DNA of 64,000 nt from Olsenella sp. oral taxon 807 (GCF_001189515.2 NZ_CP012069.2:992001-1056000); one strand, 5' to 3'. Shown: positions 52,680-61,217, numbered from the stretch's first letter. Numbers and translations are program-made. Notes: generated by a model from the sequence alone, not told the origin.

Positions 52680-52822
52680 CCATGGCTGCCACGCTACCGT
52701 TCGGTGTCACCTGCCTTTTTGATGGCCTCTGAGCTGCGCTGTACACGCCCTGTCTCATGGCCGTGCCACTCGATGCCACCGAGTGGCACGCGGACCGCAC
52801 ACTCGGCGCCACCGAGTGGCAC
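52680..52822. repeat. Palindromic repeat family 2, second copy
   Basis: The leader (CCATGGCTGCCACGCTACCG, then GATGGCCTCTGAGCTGCG) and the hairpins GTGCCACTCGATG-CCACCGAGTGGCAC (52763-52789) and CACTCGGCGCCACCGAGTGGCAC (about 52800-52822) match the family at 34105-34345. It abuts the family 1 copy at 52101-52629, separated only by about 50 bases. Confidence 0.75.
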
Positions 52823-52885
52823 AGCCAAGCCTCGAAAACGTCACGCCAAAGCCGCAGGACGCAACGCCTTGCCTGCCGAGGAGCG

Positions 52886-53659
52886 TCACAGCCTGCCGAG
52901 AAGCGCGTCTTTCGCGACGCCCAGACACTCGCGCAGGAGGTTGTTGGGCACATACCATGGGTCCATGCTACCGCTGATGCCGGTGGCGCCTGGCATGCCG
53001 AGCCTCTGGGCTATTCGCGTCGCGCGAAAGACGTGGAAGTTATTGGTCACGACGCCCACGCGTAGCTGGGAGACGTCTGTGCCGCTGTCCTGCTCCATCT
53101 TCTCCTTCGAGAGGGCGAGGTTCTGCATCGTCGAGGTGGACGCCCCCTCTCGGACGATGCGCTCTGGTGGGATGCCCTGCCGCTCGAGGTAGGTGGCCAT
53201 GCACTCGGCCTCGGTGATGGGTTCGTTGGGACCGCGCCCGCCCGAGACCACCACCTTGCAGCCCTCGTGCCCCTTGAGGTAGGAGAGTGCGGCGTCCAGG
53301 CGAAACCGCAGCACGACCGAGGGCTCCTTGTTGCCGTAGACCTGCGCTCCCAGGACAACGAGGTAGTCAAGGTCGTCGGGGGCCTCATTGGGATCGCAGG
53401 TGGCGGCGACGCCCATGAGGAAGATCGAGAGCGAGACCACACCCGCAAGGGCCACGAGCGAGGCGATGCCGATGCCTCTGGCAAGCGCCGCCGGCAGGTG
53501 CTGCCAGAGGCCCAGACGCATGGCGATGCCTGCGGCGACGGCAGCCGCACCCATGAGGTACCACAGCGCGAAGAAGGCGGTGCCCGACCAGACGAGCATG
53601 ATGCTCACGCCATAGAGGATGCAGGCGGCGCCGCATATGATGAGGCTGATGGCAAGCAT
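52886..53659 (-). CDS. YdcF/SanA-like DUF218 membrane protein
   Basis: A 257-aa protein from ATG 53659. Three or four hydrophobic helices fill the first 90 residues. The DUF218 domain follows: DDLDYLVVLGAQVYGNKEPS, KVVVSGGRGPNEPITEAECM and VGVVTNNFHVFRATRIAQRL. These match the ElyC/SanA/YdcF family, proteins linked to envelope maturation, with the active face probably outside. The longer frame to 54100 runs antisense to the icd gene and is rejected. Confidence 0.85.
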   Translation of the reverse strand: MLAISLIICGAACILYGVSIMLVWSGTAFFALWYLMGAAAVAAGIAMRLGLWQHLPAALARGIGIASLVALAGVVSLSIFLMGVAATCDPNEAPDDLDYLVVLGAQVYGNKEPSVVLRFRLDAALSYLKGHEGCKVVVSGGRGPNEPITEAECMATYLERQGIPPERIVREGASTSTMQNLALSKEKMEQDSGTDVSQLRVGVVTNNFHVFRATRIAQRLGMPGATGISGSMDPWYVPNNLLRECLGVAKDALLGRL

Positions 53660-53694
53660 GGCAGCAGGTCTTCCCTCGACTTGGGTCGTTCCGC

Positions 53695-54906
53695 TTAGGG
53701 ACGCAGGTGCTCGGCGACGGCGAGGATGAACTGCTCCGTGTCGAGTGTCTGGGGCTTGGGAAACGTCGTGATCCGCGCGAGGTCGCCTGTCATCTGCCCC
53801 GACTCGATCGTGTCGATGGTGGCCTTCTCCAGGCGATCCGCGAAGGAGGCAAGCTCGGGCGTGTCGTCCAGCTCGCCGCGCTTGCGAAGCGCCCCCGACC
53901 AAGCGAAGATCGTGGCCACGGAGTTCGTGGAGGTTCTCTCTCCCTTGAGGTGGCGGTAGTAGTGACGCTGCACGGTGCCGTGCGCCGCCTCGTACTCGAA
54001 GTGGCCCTGCGGGGAGACGAGCACGGAGGTCATCATCGCGAGCGAGCCGAAGGCTGCAGAGAGCATGTCGCTCATCACGTCCCCGTCGTAGTTCTTGCAC
54101 GCCCAGACGAAGCCGCCCTCGGAGCGCATCACGCGCGCCACGGCGTCATCGATGAGGGTGTAAAAGTACTCGATGCCAGCCGCCTCGAAGCGCTCCTTGT
54201 AACTGGCCTCGAAGAGGTCGGCAAAGATGTCCTTGAAGCGGTGGTCGTAGGTCTTGGAGATGGTGTCCTTGGTCGCAAACCAAAGGTCCTGCCTGGTTGC
54301 GAGCGCGTACTCGAGGCAGCTTGTCGCGAAGCTCTCGATGGAGGCGTCCAGGTTGTGCATGCCTTGGATGACGCCGGGAGACGTGAACTCGTGGATGAGC
54401 TCCCTGCGCTCTGTGCCATCCGCCGACGTGAGGACGAGCTCGGCCCTGCCGGCACCCGGAACGCGTATCTCGACGTTCCTGTAGACGTCGCCGTAGGCGT
54501 GGCGGGCGATGGTGATGGGACGCTTCCAGGAGCGAACCTGTGGCTCGATGCCACGCACCACGATGGGGGTGCGAAACACGGTGCCGTCGAGCAGGGCGCG
54601 AATGGTGCCGTTGGGACTCTTCCACATCTGTTTGAGGCCGTACTCCTCGACGCGCTGGGCGTTGGGGGTGATGGTTGCGCACTTGACGGCCACGCCGAGG
54701 CGCCTCGTCGCCTCGGCGGCGTTGACGGTCACCTCGTCATCCGTCTCGTCACGATGCCTGAGCCCCAGGTCAAAGTACTCGCTTTTCAGTTCCACGAAGG
54801 GACAGATGAGGTCATCCTTGACCATCTGCCAGATGATGCGGGTCATCTCGTCGCCGTCCATCTCGACGAGGGGGGTCCGCATCCGGATCTTCTTGGGCTC
54901 TGCCAT
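53695..54906 (-). CDS. icd: NADP-dependent isocitrate dehydrogenase (eukaryote-like type)
   Basis: A 403-aa enzyme converting isocitrate to 2-oxoglutarate, CO2 and NADPH. I start at ATG 54906 ([20 protein letters not shown]), preceded by GGGAGGA, and not at the upstream ATG 54927. Typical segments: [64 protein letters not shown] and [20 protein letters not shown], with the nucleotide-binding loop near the end. Length and motifs are those of the dimeric type II enzymes common in eukaryotes and some actinobacteria. Divergent from the toxin locus. Confidence 0.95.
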   Translation of the reverse strand: MAEPKKIRMRTPLVEMDGDEMTRIIWQMVKDDLICPFVELKSEYFDLGLRHRDETDDEVTVNAAEATRRLGVAVKCATITPNAQRVEEYGLKQMWKSPNGTIRALLDGTVFRTPIVVRGIEPQVRSWKRPITIARHAYGDVYRNVEIRVPGAGRAELVLTSADGTERRELIHEFTSPGVIQGMHNLDASIESFATSCLEYALATRQDLWFATKDTISKTYDHRFKDIFADLFEASYKERFEAAGIEYFYTLIDDAVARVMRSEGGFVWACKNYDGDVMSDMLSAAFGSLAMMTSVLVSPQGHFEYEAAHGTVQRHYYRHLKGERTSTNSVATIFAWSGALRKRGELDDTPELASFADRLEKATIDTIESGQMTGDLARITTFPKPQTLDTEQFILAVAEHLRP

Positions 54907-55060
54907 GGCTTCCTCCCGGGTGGTCATCTAGGGCCTGCTCCTTGCTGTGGTCGGCGTCCCATTATACAGGGTGTAGGTGCGAGATGTCGGGGCGCGTGGA
55001 TGCGCGAGAGGGGCTGTGCTTGGGGCATCGCTTCCCGCTTGCGTGCGCCGTACTGCGGCC

Positions 55061-55154
55061 CTTGGTAACGATCCTGTTTCCTCTGCTGCCGCAGCGGCAG
55101 CAGAGGACTATGATGGCGGGGCACGCGACAGGACAGCCGATAGGAGGATATGTC
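55061..55154 (+). promoter_or_regulatory. Toxin cassette leader with hairpin, copy 1
   Basis: CTTGGTAACGATCCTGTTTC is followed by a near-perfect hairpin (CTCTGCTGCCGC, then GCGGCAGCAGAG), TATGAT and the ribosome site TAGGAGGA before ATG 55155. The whole leader, hairpin included, recurs at 57961-58048 before the second toxin relic. It is therefore part of the duplicated cassette and probably its promoter or control element. Confidence 0.5.
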
Positions 55155-55997
55155 ATGACGAACAAGTGGTTCAGACGGTTCATGAGCGCGTTTCTCGCGC
55201 TCGCGCTCGCGCTCAACCCGATAGACACGCGGGCTTTCGCGACAAGGGCGCTCGCCACGGCCCCGGAGTCCGCCGGGATAAACGACATGCAGAGGAAGGC
55301 CACGCCCGGCCTCGGGGCCTTGGGCAGGGGTATCGCTGGCGCGATTGGCGGCCTGCTCGGTGCCCTGGGCGAGGCGGCCGTAGAGGAGGGCACCGAGCAC
55401 GTCGGTGAGGCCGTCGAGGGTGCAGGAGAGACCGTCGAGGGTGCAGGGGAGACCGTCGGTGAGGCAGCCGAGCATGTCGGAGAGGCCGCCAAGGGCGCCG
55501 AGGAGGCCATCAAGGGCGCGGTAGAAGGTGGCGCCACCGCCGCCGAGGAGGGCACCACCGCTGCGGAGGGAGCCGCCGAGCAGGGTGCCGCCACCGCCGA
55601 GGAGGGCACCGCCGCTTCGGAGGAGGCCGGGCAGAAGACCGCCGAGGAGGCTCAGGAGCAGGCCGCACGCGAGTTCATCGAGAGGTTCAACGCGTCAGGC
55701 GAGAAGGCTCTCGACCGTCTGCATGGGGCTCAGGCTGATCACATACTTCATAGTAATCTGCATCCGGAGGAGCATGACTGGAAGCAGTTGTTTGATGGTC
55801 AGGAGCCTACCTGGGAGCAGGTCAAATCTCTCCTGAAGAAAGCCATAAGGGAAGGTCAGGAAAGTGTCCATGAAGATAGGCTGAGCCAGTTCGAGAGGTC
55901 TATCGAATACAACGGCCGCAGGGTGTTCGTACGATTCGTAAAGGGTGCAGACGGTCTAGTTGAGCATATCAGTACTGGGTACTTCAAGGGAGAGTGA
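55155..55997 (+). CDS. Secreted polymorphic toxin (280 aa) with RNase-like C-terminal domain
   Basis: A Sec signal peptide (KWFRRFMSAFLALALALNPI) starts the protein. A Gly/Ala/Glu-rich low-complexity stalk of EGAGETV/EEGT repeats fills residues about 60-170. The C-terminal domain (from ADHILHSNLHPEEHDWKQLF) has EPTWEQVKSLLKKAIREG and ends VRFVKGADGLVEHISTGYFK. His-x-x-His with W, a central helix and a closing I-S-T-G-Y is the look of BECR-fold toxin nucleases, named here by motif only. It lies 14 bases upstream of an immunity-like gene, the usual toxin-immunity order. Start ATG 55155 has AGGAGG. Confidence 0.7.
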   Translation: MTNKWFRRFMSAFLALALALNPIDTRAFATRALATAPESAGINDMQRKATPGLGALGRGIAGAIGGLLGALGEAAVEEGTEHVGEAVEGAGETVEGAGETVGEAAEHVGEAAKGAEEAIKGAVEGGATAAEEGTTAAEGAAEQGAATAEEGTAASEEAGQKTAEEAQEQAAREFIERFNASGEKALDRLHGAQADHILHSNLHPEEHDWKQLFDGQEPTWEQVKSLLKKAIREGQESVHEDRLSQFERSIEYNGRRVFVRFVKGADGLVEHISTGYFKGE

Positions 55998-56011
55998 GCT
56001 GGAGGTACGCG

Positions 56012-56506
56012 ATGACGCTGGACTTCGAGAACTTCTCCGTCGAGATAGACGCCGAGGCGACCCACAGGGCATACGAGAGTCTGCCCCGGACGGGCGAGAA
56101 GTGCGGCTGTGCCGGCTGCCGCAATTTCACCCTCGCCATAGGCGACGCGCTGGGCGAGGGCGGCAGGCGCTTCTTCACCTCGGTGGGCATCGATGACCCT
56201 GCCAAGGCGACCGAGTCGTACGTGAACTTTGCCCAAAAGGATGAGACGCTCTGCTACGGGGGGTGGTACCACCTCTGCGGCAGGATCGAGCGCCGGGTCG
56301 AGGCTGTCCCCGACGTGACTGCGGCGGAGTGGGGAGAGGCTAGGCTGCTCCACGTCAGCAGCCTCCTGTATGTCTTCTTCCGTGACGGGGATAGCATCAT
56401 CGGGAGGGAGGCCGCCTTCGGGGACGCCGCCATCGTCCAGATGGAGTTCGTCGCGGAGGCGGTACCGTGGGTCATGGACGGGCCCAACCCCTACCTGGAT
56501 GAGTAG
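56012..56506 (+). CDS. Immunity-like CxCxxC protein, copy 1
   Basis: A 164-aa cytosolic protein. It begins MTLDFENFSVEIDAEATHRA, followed by CGCAGCRNFTLAI (conserved C-x-C-x-x-C, possibly metal-binding), YGGWYHLCGRIERRV and a closing VPWVMDGPNPYLDE. The plus-strand neighbours include six more full or nearly full copies. It directly follows the intact toxin gene, so it is the best candidate for its cognate immunity protein. I know this family only as hypothetical proteins; the immunity role is inferred from the array. Confidence 0.75.
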   Translation: MTLDFENFSVEIDAEATHRAYESLPRTGEKCGCAGCRNFTLAIGDALGEGGRRFFTSVGIDDPAKATESYVNFAQKDETLCYGGWYHLCGRIERRVEAVPDVTAAEWGEARLLHVSSLLYVFFRDGDSIIGREAAFGDAAIVQMEFVAEAVPWVMDGPNPYLDE

Positions 56507-56549
56507 GAGCGGACTTCCGGCCGCAGCCCGCGCCCCCCGCACAGAGGGG

Positions 56550-56693
56550 CGCGGGCGGGGACGGCATCTACCTGCGTCGTTACTCCCAACCCGGCCTCGA
56601 CGGCTTCCCCTACGAGGACAGGGAGAGGCTCGTCATCGAGTGGCGCGGGTGCCGGGTCGCCGGCGGACGGTGGCGTCAGGAGGAAATCGCGCG
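56550..56693 (+). pseudogene. CPCC mini-protein remnant 1
   Basis: GIYLRRYSQPGLDGFPYEDR and VIEWRGCRVAGGRWRQEE match the C-terminal half of the complete CPCC protein at 58679. The Cys-rich N-terminal half is deleted. The remnant leads straight into immunity copy 2. Confidence 0.6.
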
Positions 56694-57188
56694 ATGACGC
56701 TGAACTTCGATAACTACGACGTCGACATAGACGTCGAGGCGACCCGCAGGGCGCACTCCAGGCTACCCCGTACCAGCGAGAAGTGCGGCTGTGCCGGCTG
56801 CCGCAACTTCACCCTCGCCATAGGCGACGCGCTGGGCGAGGGCGGCAGGCGCTTCCTCGCCTCGGTGGGCATCGACGACCTTGCCAAGGCGACCGAGTCG
56901 TACGTGAACTTCGTCCAAAGGGACGGGACGCTCTGCTACGGGGGGTGGTGCCACCTCTGCGGCCGGATCAGGCGCAGGTTCGAGGCCGTCCCCGACGCGA
57001 CCTCAGCGGAGTGGGGGGAGGCCAGGGAGCGCCGCGTGGGCGAGCGCGCGCACATCAGCTTCGTGGACGGGCGCAAAATCATCGGGAGGGAGGCCGCCTT
57101 CGGGGACGCCGCCATCGTCCAGATGGAGTTCGTCGCGTGGGGGGTGCCGTGGGTCCTGGACGAGCCCAACCCCTACCCGGACGAGTAG
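56694..57188 (+). CDS. Immunity-like CxCxxC protein, copy 2
   Basis: 164 aa from ATG 56694, with CAGGAGG upstream. It differs from copy 1 mostly in the first 40 residues (MTLNFDNYDVDIDVEATRRA, HSRLPRTSEK) and in the segment around ERRVGERAHISFVDGRK. The CGCAGCRNF motif and GNP-type end (VPWVLDEPNPYPDE) are kept. The pattern of a constant frame with variable patches suggests that specificity has diverged while the fold is kept. Confidence 0.75.
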   Translation: MTLNFDNYDVDIDVEATRRAHSRLPRTSEKCGCAGCRNFTLAIGDALGEGGRRFLASVGIDDLAKATESYVNFVQRDGTLCYGGWCHLCGRIRRRFEAVPDATSAEWGEARERRVGERAHISFVDGRKIIGREAAFGDAAIVQMEFVAWGVPWVLDEPNPYPDE

Positions 57189-57229
57189 GAGCGGACTTCC
57201 GGCCGCAGCCCGCGCCCCCCGCACAGAGG

Positions 57230-57375
57230 GGCGCGGGCGGGGACGGCATCTACCTGCGTCGTGGCTTCCAGTTCGGCCGCGACGGCTTCTCCCGCGAGGG
57301 TGGGGCGTGGCCCGTCGCCGAGTGGCGCGGGCGCCGGATCGCCGGCGGACGGTATCATCTGAGGGGAGACATGCC
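57230..57375 (+). pseudogene. CPCC mini-protein remnant 2
   Basis: GIYLRRGFQFGRDGFSREGG and VAEWRGRRIAGGRY are again the C-terminal half only, followed by GAGGGGAGAC as ribosome site for immunity copy 3. The DNA is nearly identical to the remnant at 60090-60232. Confidence 0.6.
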
Positions 57376-57867
57376 ATGACGCTGGACTTCAAGAACTTCT
57401 CCGTCGAGATAGACGCCGAGGCCACCCGCAGGGCGTACGAGGGGCTGCGCAGGACGGACGAGGGGTGCAGCTGCGACGGCTGCCAGAACTTCCCCCTGGC
57501 CATAGGCAAGGCCCTGGGCGAAGAGGGCAGGCGCCTCTTCGAGTCCATGGGCGTGGACCCCGCGAAGGCCACGGAGGCGTACGTGAACCTCGCCCGCGAC
57601 GAGGGGACGATCTTCTACGGGGCGTGGTACCACCTCTTCGGCAGGATCGAGCGCAGGGTCGAGACCGTCCCCGACGTGACGGCGCCCGAGTGGGGGAGGG
57701 ACAGGGAGCGCTGGATAGGCGATAACGCGCACATCTTCTTCGCCGACGGGGAGGGGGTCCTGCTGATGGAGGACGCCTTCAGGGGGAGCGCCGACGTCGT
57801 CCAGATGGAGCTGCTCGCGGACGTCCCGTGGGTCCTGGACGGGCCCAACCCCTACCTGGACGAGTAG
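57376..57867 (+). CDS. Immunity-like CxCxxC protein, copy 3
   Basis: 163 aa from ATG 57376. It belongs to the subgroup with CSCDGCQNFPLAIGKALGEE and IFYGAWYHLFGRIERRVETV, shared with copies 6 and 7. The end reads DVPWVLDGPNPYLDE. Together with copies 6 and 7 it forms one of two sequence subgroups in the array; copies 1, 2 and 5 form the other. Confidence 0.75.
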   Translation: MTLDFKNFSVEIDAEATRRAYEGLRRTDEGCSCDGCQNFPLAIGKALGEEGRRLFESMGVDPAKATEAYVNLARDEGTIFYGAWYHLFGRIERRVETVPDVTAPEWGRDRERWIGDNAHIFFADGEGVLLMEDAFRGSADVVQMELLADVPWVLDGPNPYLDE

Positions 57868-57960
57868 GCGCGGACGACACGACCGGGCGCCGAGGCGGTG
57901 TCCGGTGGTGGGGCGAGGTCGTGCCCGGAGGGGCGTCCCAGCGCCCATCTCTCGGCGTCC

Positions 57961-58048
57961 CTTGGTAACGATCCTGTTTCCCCTGCCGCCGCTGCGGCGG
58001 CAGAGGGCTATGATGGCTGGGCACGCGACAGGACAGCCGATGGGGGTC
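57961..58048 (+). promoter_or_regulatory. Toxin cassette leader with hairpin, copy 2
   Basis: Duplicate of the leader at 55061-55154. The hairpin is kept with compensating changes (CCTGCCGCCGC-TGCGGCGGCAG), TATGAT follows, but the ribosome site AGGAGG is lost (GATGGGGGT). Compensated stem changes argue that the hairpin is functional. Confidence 0.5.
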
Positions 58049-58676
58049 ATGCCCTGGCGGGCAAGTGGCCCAGGCGGCTCATGGGCGCGTTTCTCGCGCT
58101 CGCGCCCAACCCGATAGACACGCGGGCCCTCGCGACGAGGGCGCTCGCCACGGCCCCCGAGTCCGCCGGGATAGGCGACATGCAGGGGAAGGCCACGCCC
58201 GGCCTGGGGCCCTGGGCGGGGGCATCGCCGCTGCTGGGCAGAATGCTGCCGCTGCCAAGGAGAAGGCCGAGGAGGATGCGGCCTACGCCGAGCACGATGC
58301 AGAGGAGGTACAACTTAGACGCAGTGCGGAGGATCAGGGAAAGCGCGAGGTAGCGAAGGCCCTGCGGGCGGCGAACAACTATTGGGGGGATCCCGAAACC
58401 CTTGCAGGGCACTGTGCAGACCATGGCGAGGGCGTGGGCGCCACCTCGAAGGAGAAGTACGCCGATATGGCCCACGAGCTCTTCCTCAACAAGGGACTGT
58501 GCCAGGCAAGCGTCGATGAAGAGGGGATCACACGGGTGTATGACGCCGCACGCAACCTGTTCGGCCCATACAACCCCGATGGGACGACAAGGACCCTGTT
58601 CGCACCACCGGAGGCCAGGCCTACTTCGACAATCAAGGATGGGCCATGCCGTGAACACGCACGAGAGGAGACATGA
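58049..58676 (+). pseudogene. Second secreted toxin gene, frameshifted, with a different C-terminal domain
   Basis: The signal-peptide region repeats toxin 1 (KWPRRLMGAFLALAPNPIDT) but is out of frame with ATG 58049. A second shift near 58225 leads to the frame AAAKEKAEEDAAYAEHDAEE and then a new toxin domain: NNYWGDPETLAGHCADHGEG, GATSKEKYADMAHELFLNKG, YDAARNLFGPYNPDGTTRTL. The last motif (YDxxxNxFGxYNPDGTxRT) is common at the end of polymorphic toxin nucleases. So the constant export part was joined to a different toxin tip, then decayed. It ends at 58676, 2 bases before the CPCC gene. Confidence 0.75.
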
Positions 58677-58678
58677 GC

Positions 58679-58894
58679 ATGGGAGAGAACGTGTGCCCGG
58701 TCTGCGGCTGCGGCAGCTTGGTCGAGCCCGCCTTCAATGAGTCGGGCGAGGGTTCGTACGACATCTGCCCGTGCTGCGCCTGCCAGTTCGGCCTCGACGA
58801 CTTTCCCTTCGAAGGCGGGGAGGGGCTCGTGGCCGAGTGGCGTGGGCGCCGGGACGACGGTGGCCAATGGCGTCAGGATGGAGGCACGCGATGA
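58679..58894 (+). CDS. Cys-rich CPCC mini-protein (complete copy)
   Basis: 71 aa from ATG 58679, with GAGAGGAG upstream; ATG 58673 is too close to that site. It has CPVCGCGSLVEPAF, then YDICPCCACQFGLDDFPFEG: two CxxC pairs as in the Cys_rich_CPCC family, a small zinc-ribbon-like protein. It ends in an ATGA overlap with immunity copy 4. This is the only complete copy; truncated versions precede immunity copies 2, 3, 5, 6 and 8, so CPCC plus immunity gene is the repeating unit. Confidence 0.75.
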   Translation: MGENVCPVCGCGSLVEPAFNESGEGSYDICPCCACQFGLDDFPFEGGEGLVAEWRGRRDDGGQWRQDGGTR

Positions 58895-59388
58895 GGCTGG
58901 ACTTCAAGAGCTATTCCGTCGAGATTGACGCCGAGGCCACCCGCCGGGCGTACGAGGTGCTGCCCCGGACGGACGAGGCGTGCACGTGCTCCGGCTGCCG
59001 CAACTTCTCCTTGGCGATAGGCGACGCCTTGGGCAAGGGGGGACGCAGGTTCTTCGAGGAGCTGGGCGTCGATCCCGCGTAGCCCACCGAGGCCTGTGTG
59101 GACGACGCTCTGGGGGGCGTCGACGGGACGCTCCTCTACGGGGCGTGGTATCGTCTCTGCGGCAGGATAGAGCGCAGGTTCGAGCTGCCTCCGGGGACGA
59201 CCGGGCGAGAGTGGCGTGACGCTATGGCGCGCGACGTCGGCGACGCGAATGTCTCCTTCAGCGAGCACGTCATAGGCGGGAAGGCGGGCTTCGGGGGCGG
59301 CGCGGTCGTGCAGATGGACATATCAGCGCGCGTCCCGTGGGTCCTGGACGAGCCCAACACCTACCTGGACACCTATCTGGACAAGTAG
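58891..59388 (+). pseudogene. Immunity-like CxCxxC gene, copy 4, with amber codon
   Basis: From ATG 58891 the frame encodes MRLDFKSYSVEIDAEATRRA and CTCSGCRNFSLAIGDALGKG, then meets TAG at 59080-59082, where other copies have AAG (AKxTE). The same frame continues PTEACVDDALGG and YGAWYRLCGRIERRF to VPWVLDEPNTYLDTYLDK and the stop at 59388. One base change has disabled it. It lies next to the broken toxin 2, its presumed partner, so loss of toxin and loss of immunity match. Confidence 0.8.
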
Positions 59389-59441
59389 GAGCGGACTTCC
59401 GGCCGCCGCCCGCGCAGCCCCGCACAGGGGAAGACACTGCA

Positions 59442-59550
59442 TGGGGGAGGACATATGTCCGGTCTTGACTTCCCCCGCGAGGGCGGGGAGGGCCTGTCGC
59501 CGAGTGGCGTGGGCGCCGGATCGCCGGTGGCGCCAGGATGGAGGTACGCG
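59442..59550 (+). pseudogene. CPCC mini-protein remnant 3, internal deletion
   Basis: ATGGGGGAGGACATATGTCC encodes the very start (MGEDICPV) and is then joined to the C-terminal part (DFPREGGEGL). The middle with both CxxC pairs is deleted. Confidence 0.55.
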
Positions 59551-60045
59551 ATGACGTTGGACTTCGAGAACTTCTCCGTCGAGATTGACGCCGAGGCCAC
59601 CCGCCGGGCGTACGAGGGTGTCCACCGGGTTGACGAGGGGTGTGACTGTGCCGGCTGCCGCAACTTCACCCTCGCCATAGGCGATGGCCTGGGCGAGGGC
59701 GGCAGGCGCTTCCTCGCCTCGGTGGGTATCGACGACCTTGCCAAGGCGACCGAGTCGTACGTGAACTTCGTCCAAATGGACGGGACGCTCTGCTACGGGG
59801 GGTGGTGCCACCTCTGCGGCAGGATCAGGCGCAGGGTCGAGGCCGTCCCCGACGTGACTGCGGCGGAGTGGGGAGAGGCCAGCGTGCTCCACGTCGGCAG
59901 TCGCTTGGACGTCTCCTTCCGGGACGGAGAAGACATCATCGGGAGGGAGGCCGCCTTCGGGGACGCCGTCATCGTCCAGATGGAGTTCGTCGCGTGGGGG
60001 GTGCCGTGGGTCCTGGACGAGCCCAACCCCTACCCGGACGAGTAG
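59551..60045 (+). CDS. Immunity-like CxCxxC protein, copy 5
   Basis: 164 aa from ATG 59551 (ribosome site GGATGGAGG). It is closest to copies 1 and 2: CDCAGCRNFTLAIGDGLGEG, YGGWCHLCGRIRRRVEAVPD, end VPWVLDEPNPYPDE. Variable patch: LHVGSRLDVSFRDGEDI. Intact. No toxin gene is next to it, so it is an orphan immunity gene, as often found downstream of polymorphic toxins. Confidence 0.75.
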   Translation: MTLDFENFSVEIDAEATRRAYEGVHRVDEGCDCAGCRNFTLAIGDGLGEGGRRFLASVGIDDLAKATESYVNFVQMDGTLCYGGWCHLCGRIRRRVEAVPDVTAAEWGEASVLHVGSRLDVSFRDGEDIIGREAAFGDAVIVQMEFVAWGVPWVLDEPNPYPDE

Positions 60046-60089
60046 GCGCGGACTGCCGGCCGCAGCCCGCGCCCCCCGCACAGAGGGGC

Positions 60090-60232
60090 GCGGGCGGGGA
60101 CGGCATCTACCTGCGTCGTGGCTTCCAGTTCGGCCGCGACGGCTTCTCCCGCGAGGGTGGGGCGTGACCCGAGGCCGAGTGGCGCGGGCGCCGGGTCGAC
60201 GGCGGACGGTATCATCTGAGGGGAGACATGCC
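60090..60232 (+). pseudogene. CPCC mini-protein remnant 4
   Basis: GIYLRRGFQFGRDGFSREGG followed by a TGA (GCGTGACCCG) where remnant 2 has TGG. It is nearly the same DNA as 57230-57375, showing that the remnant-plus-immunity unit was copied as a block. Confidence 0.55.
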
Positions 60233-60724
60233 ATGAGACTGGACTTCAAGAACTTCTCCGTCGAGATAGACGCCGAGGCCACCCGCAGGGCGTACGAGGG
60301 GCTACCTCGGACGGACGAGGGGTGCAGCTGTGCCGGCTGCCAGAACTTCCCCCTGGCCATAGGTGAGGCCCTGGGCGAAGAGGGCAGGCGCCTCTTCGAG
60401 TCCATGGGCGTGGACCCCGCGAAGGCCATGGAGGCGTACGTGAACCTCGCCTGCGACGAGGGGACGATCTTCTACGGGGCGACGTATATTCTCTTCGGCA
60501 GGATCGAGCGCAGGGTCGAGACCGTCCCCGACGTGACGGCGGCCGTGTGGGGGAGGGACAGGGAGCGCTGGATAGGCGATAACGCGCACATCTTCTTTGC
60601 CGACGGGGAGGGGGTCCAGCTGATGGAGGACGCCTTCAGGGGGAGCGCCGACGTCATCCAGATGGAACTGCTCGCGGACGTCCCGTGGGTCCTGGACGGG
60701 CCCAACCCCTACCTGGACGAGTAG
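60233..60724 (+). CDS. Immunity-like CxCxxC protein, copy 6
   Basis: 163 aa from ATG 60233. A near-twin of copy 3 over most of its length (VDPAKAMEAYVNLACDEGTI; RWIGDNAHIFFADGEGVQLM), but with YGATYILFGRIERRV in place of YGAWYHLFGRIERRV and CSCAGCQNF in place of CSCDGCQNF. Intact. The 3' flank runs into the third toxin relic. Confidence 0.75.
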   Translation: MRLDFKNFSVEIDAEATRRAYEGLPRTDEGCSCAGCQNFPLAIGEALGEEGRRLFESMGVDPAKAMEAYVNLACDEGTIFYGATYILFGRIERRVETVPDVTAAVWGRDRERWIGDNAHIFFADGEGVQLMEDAFRGSADVIQMELLADVPWVLDGPNPYLDE

Positions 60725-60739
60725 GCGCGGACTTCCGGC

Positions 60740-61204
60740 CACCGTCTGTGGGATATGCCCTTAAATCACATAGGCTGTGTTAACCCTATTCTGACACGGC
60801 GCGGCAACACTCTATTCCCACGTCAACCAATAGGGAGAACATGGGGCAGCTTGGCGAGCGGCTCGATCGGGTCATCGGAGCGGCAGGCTTCGTGCACCGA
60901 CGTAAGTCAAAAGAGGTAACCGTATCAGAATAGGGTTAACACAGCCAATCGCATAAAGTATTTGGGTGGACACGCCTGGGAGAAGTTGTTCGATGGGCAA
61001 AAACCTACATTGGAACAGGCTAAATCTATCTTGAAGGATGCGATGTTAACGACAGAAAGCTATAGATAGTCCATACAGAAATTTTGAATTCTGATTGAAA
61101 GAGTTGTTGAGTACAATGGCTACAGGGCTGTTGCACGTTTCAAGAAGGGTGCTGGCGGCTTGGTTGCGAACATCGGTACAGCATCTATTGACACCTGCGA
61201 CTGA
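60740..61204 (+). pseudogene. Third toxin tip, interrupted by an IS-like insertion
   Basis: Left of the insertion the DNA reads ALNHI. Right of it, KYLGGHAWEKLFDGQKPTLE and QAKSILKDAM, a stop, then VVEYNGYRAVARFKKGAGGL and VANIGTASIDTCD with stop at about 61204. This parallels the C-terminal domain of toxin 1 (HDWKQLFDGQEPTWEQVKSL; EYNGRRVFVRFVKGADGLVE). GC is much lower than in the immunity genes. No export part is attached, so it is a silent toxin-tip cassette of the kind used for toxin exchange, now broken. Confidence 0.75.
60773..60946. mobile_element. 174-base miniature element, related to the remnant at 18215-18818
   Basis: Perfectly placed inverted ends of about 26 bases (GGCTGTGTTAACCCTATTCT at the left, its complement at the right, ending at 60946). 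Flanks AATCACATA (60764-60772) and AATCGCATA (60947-60955) look like a 9-base target duplication with one mismatch. Inside is only MGQLGERLDRVIGAAGFVH, a likely start of a deleted transposase. It lies in the toxin 3 tip. IS256-like by ends only. Confidence 0.75.
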
Positions 61205-61217
61205 TAAGAGACATGCT

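Noticed and set aside
53707-55068. 453-aa plus-strand frame over icd
   Set aside because: Antisense of a well-conserved isocitrate dehydrogenase gene; composition is typical of a shadow frame.
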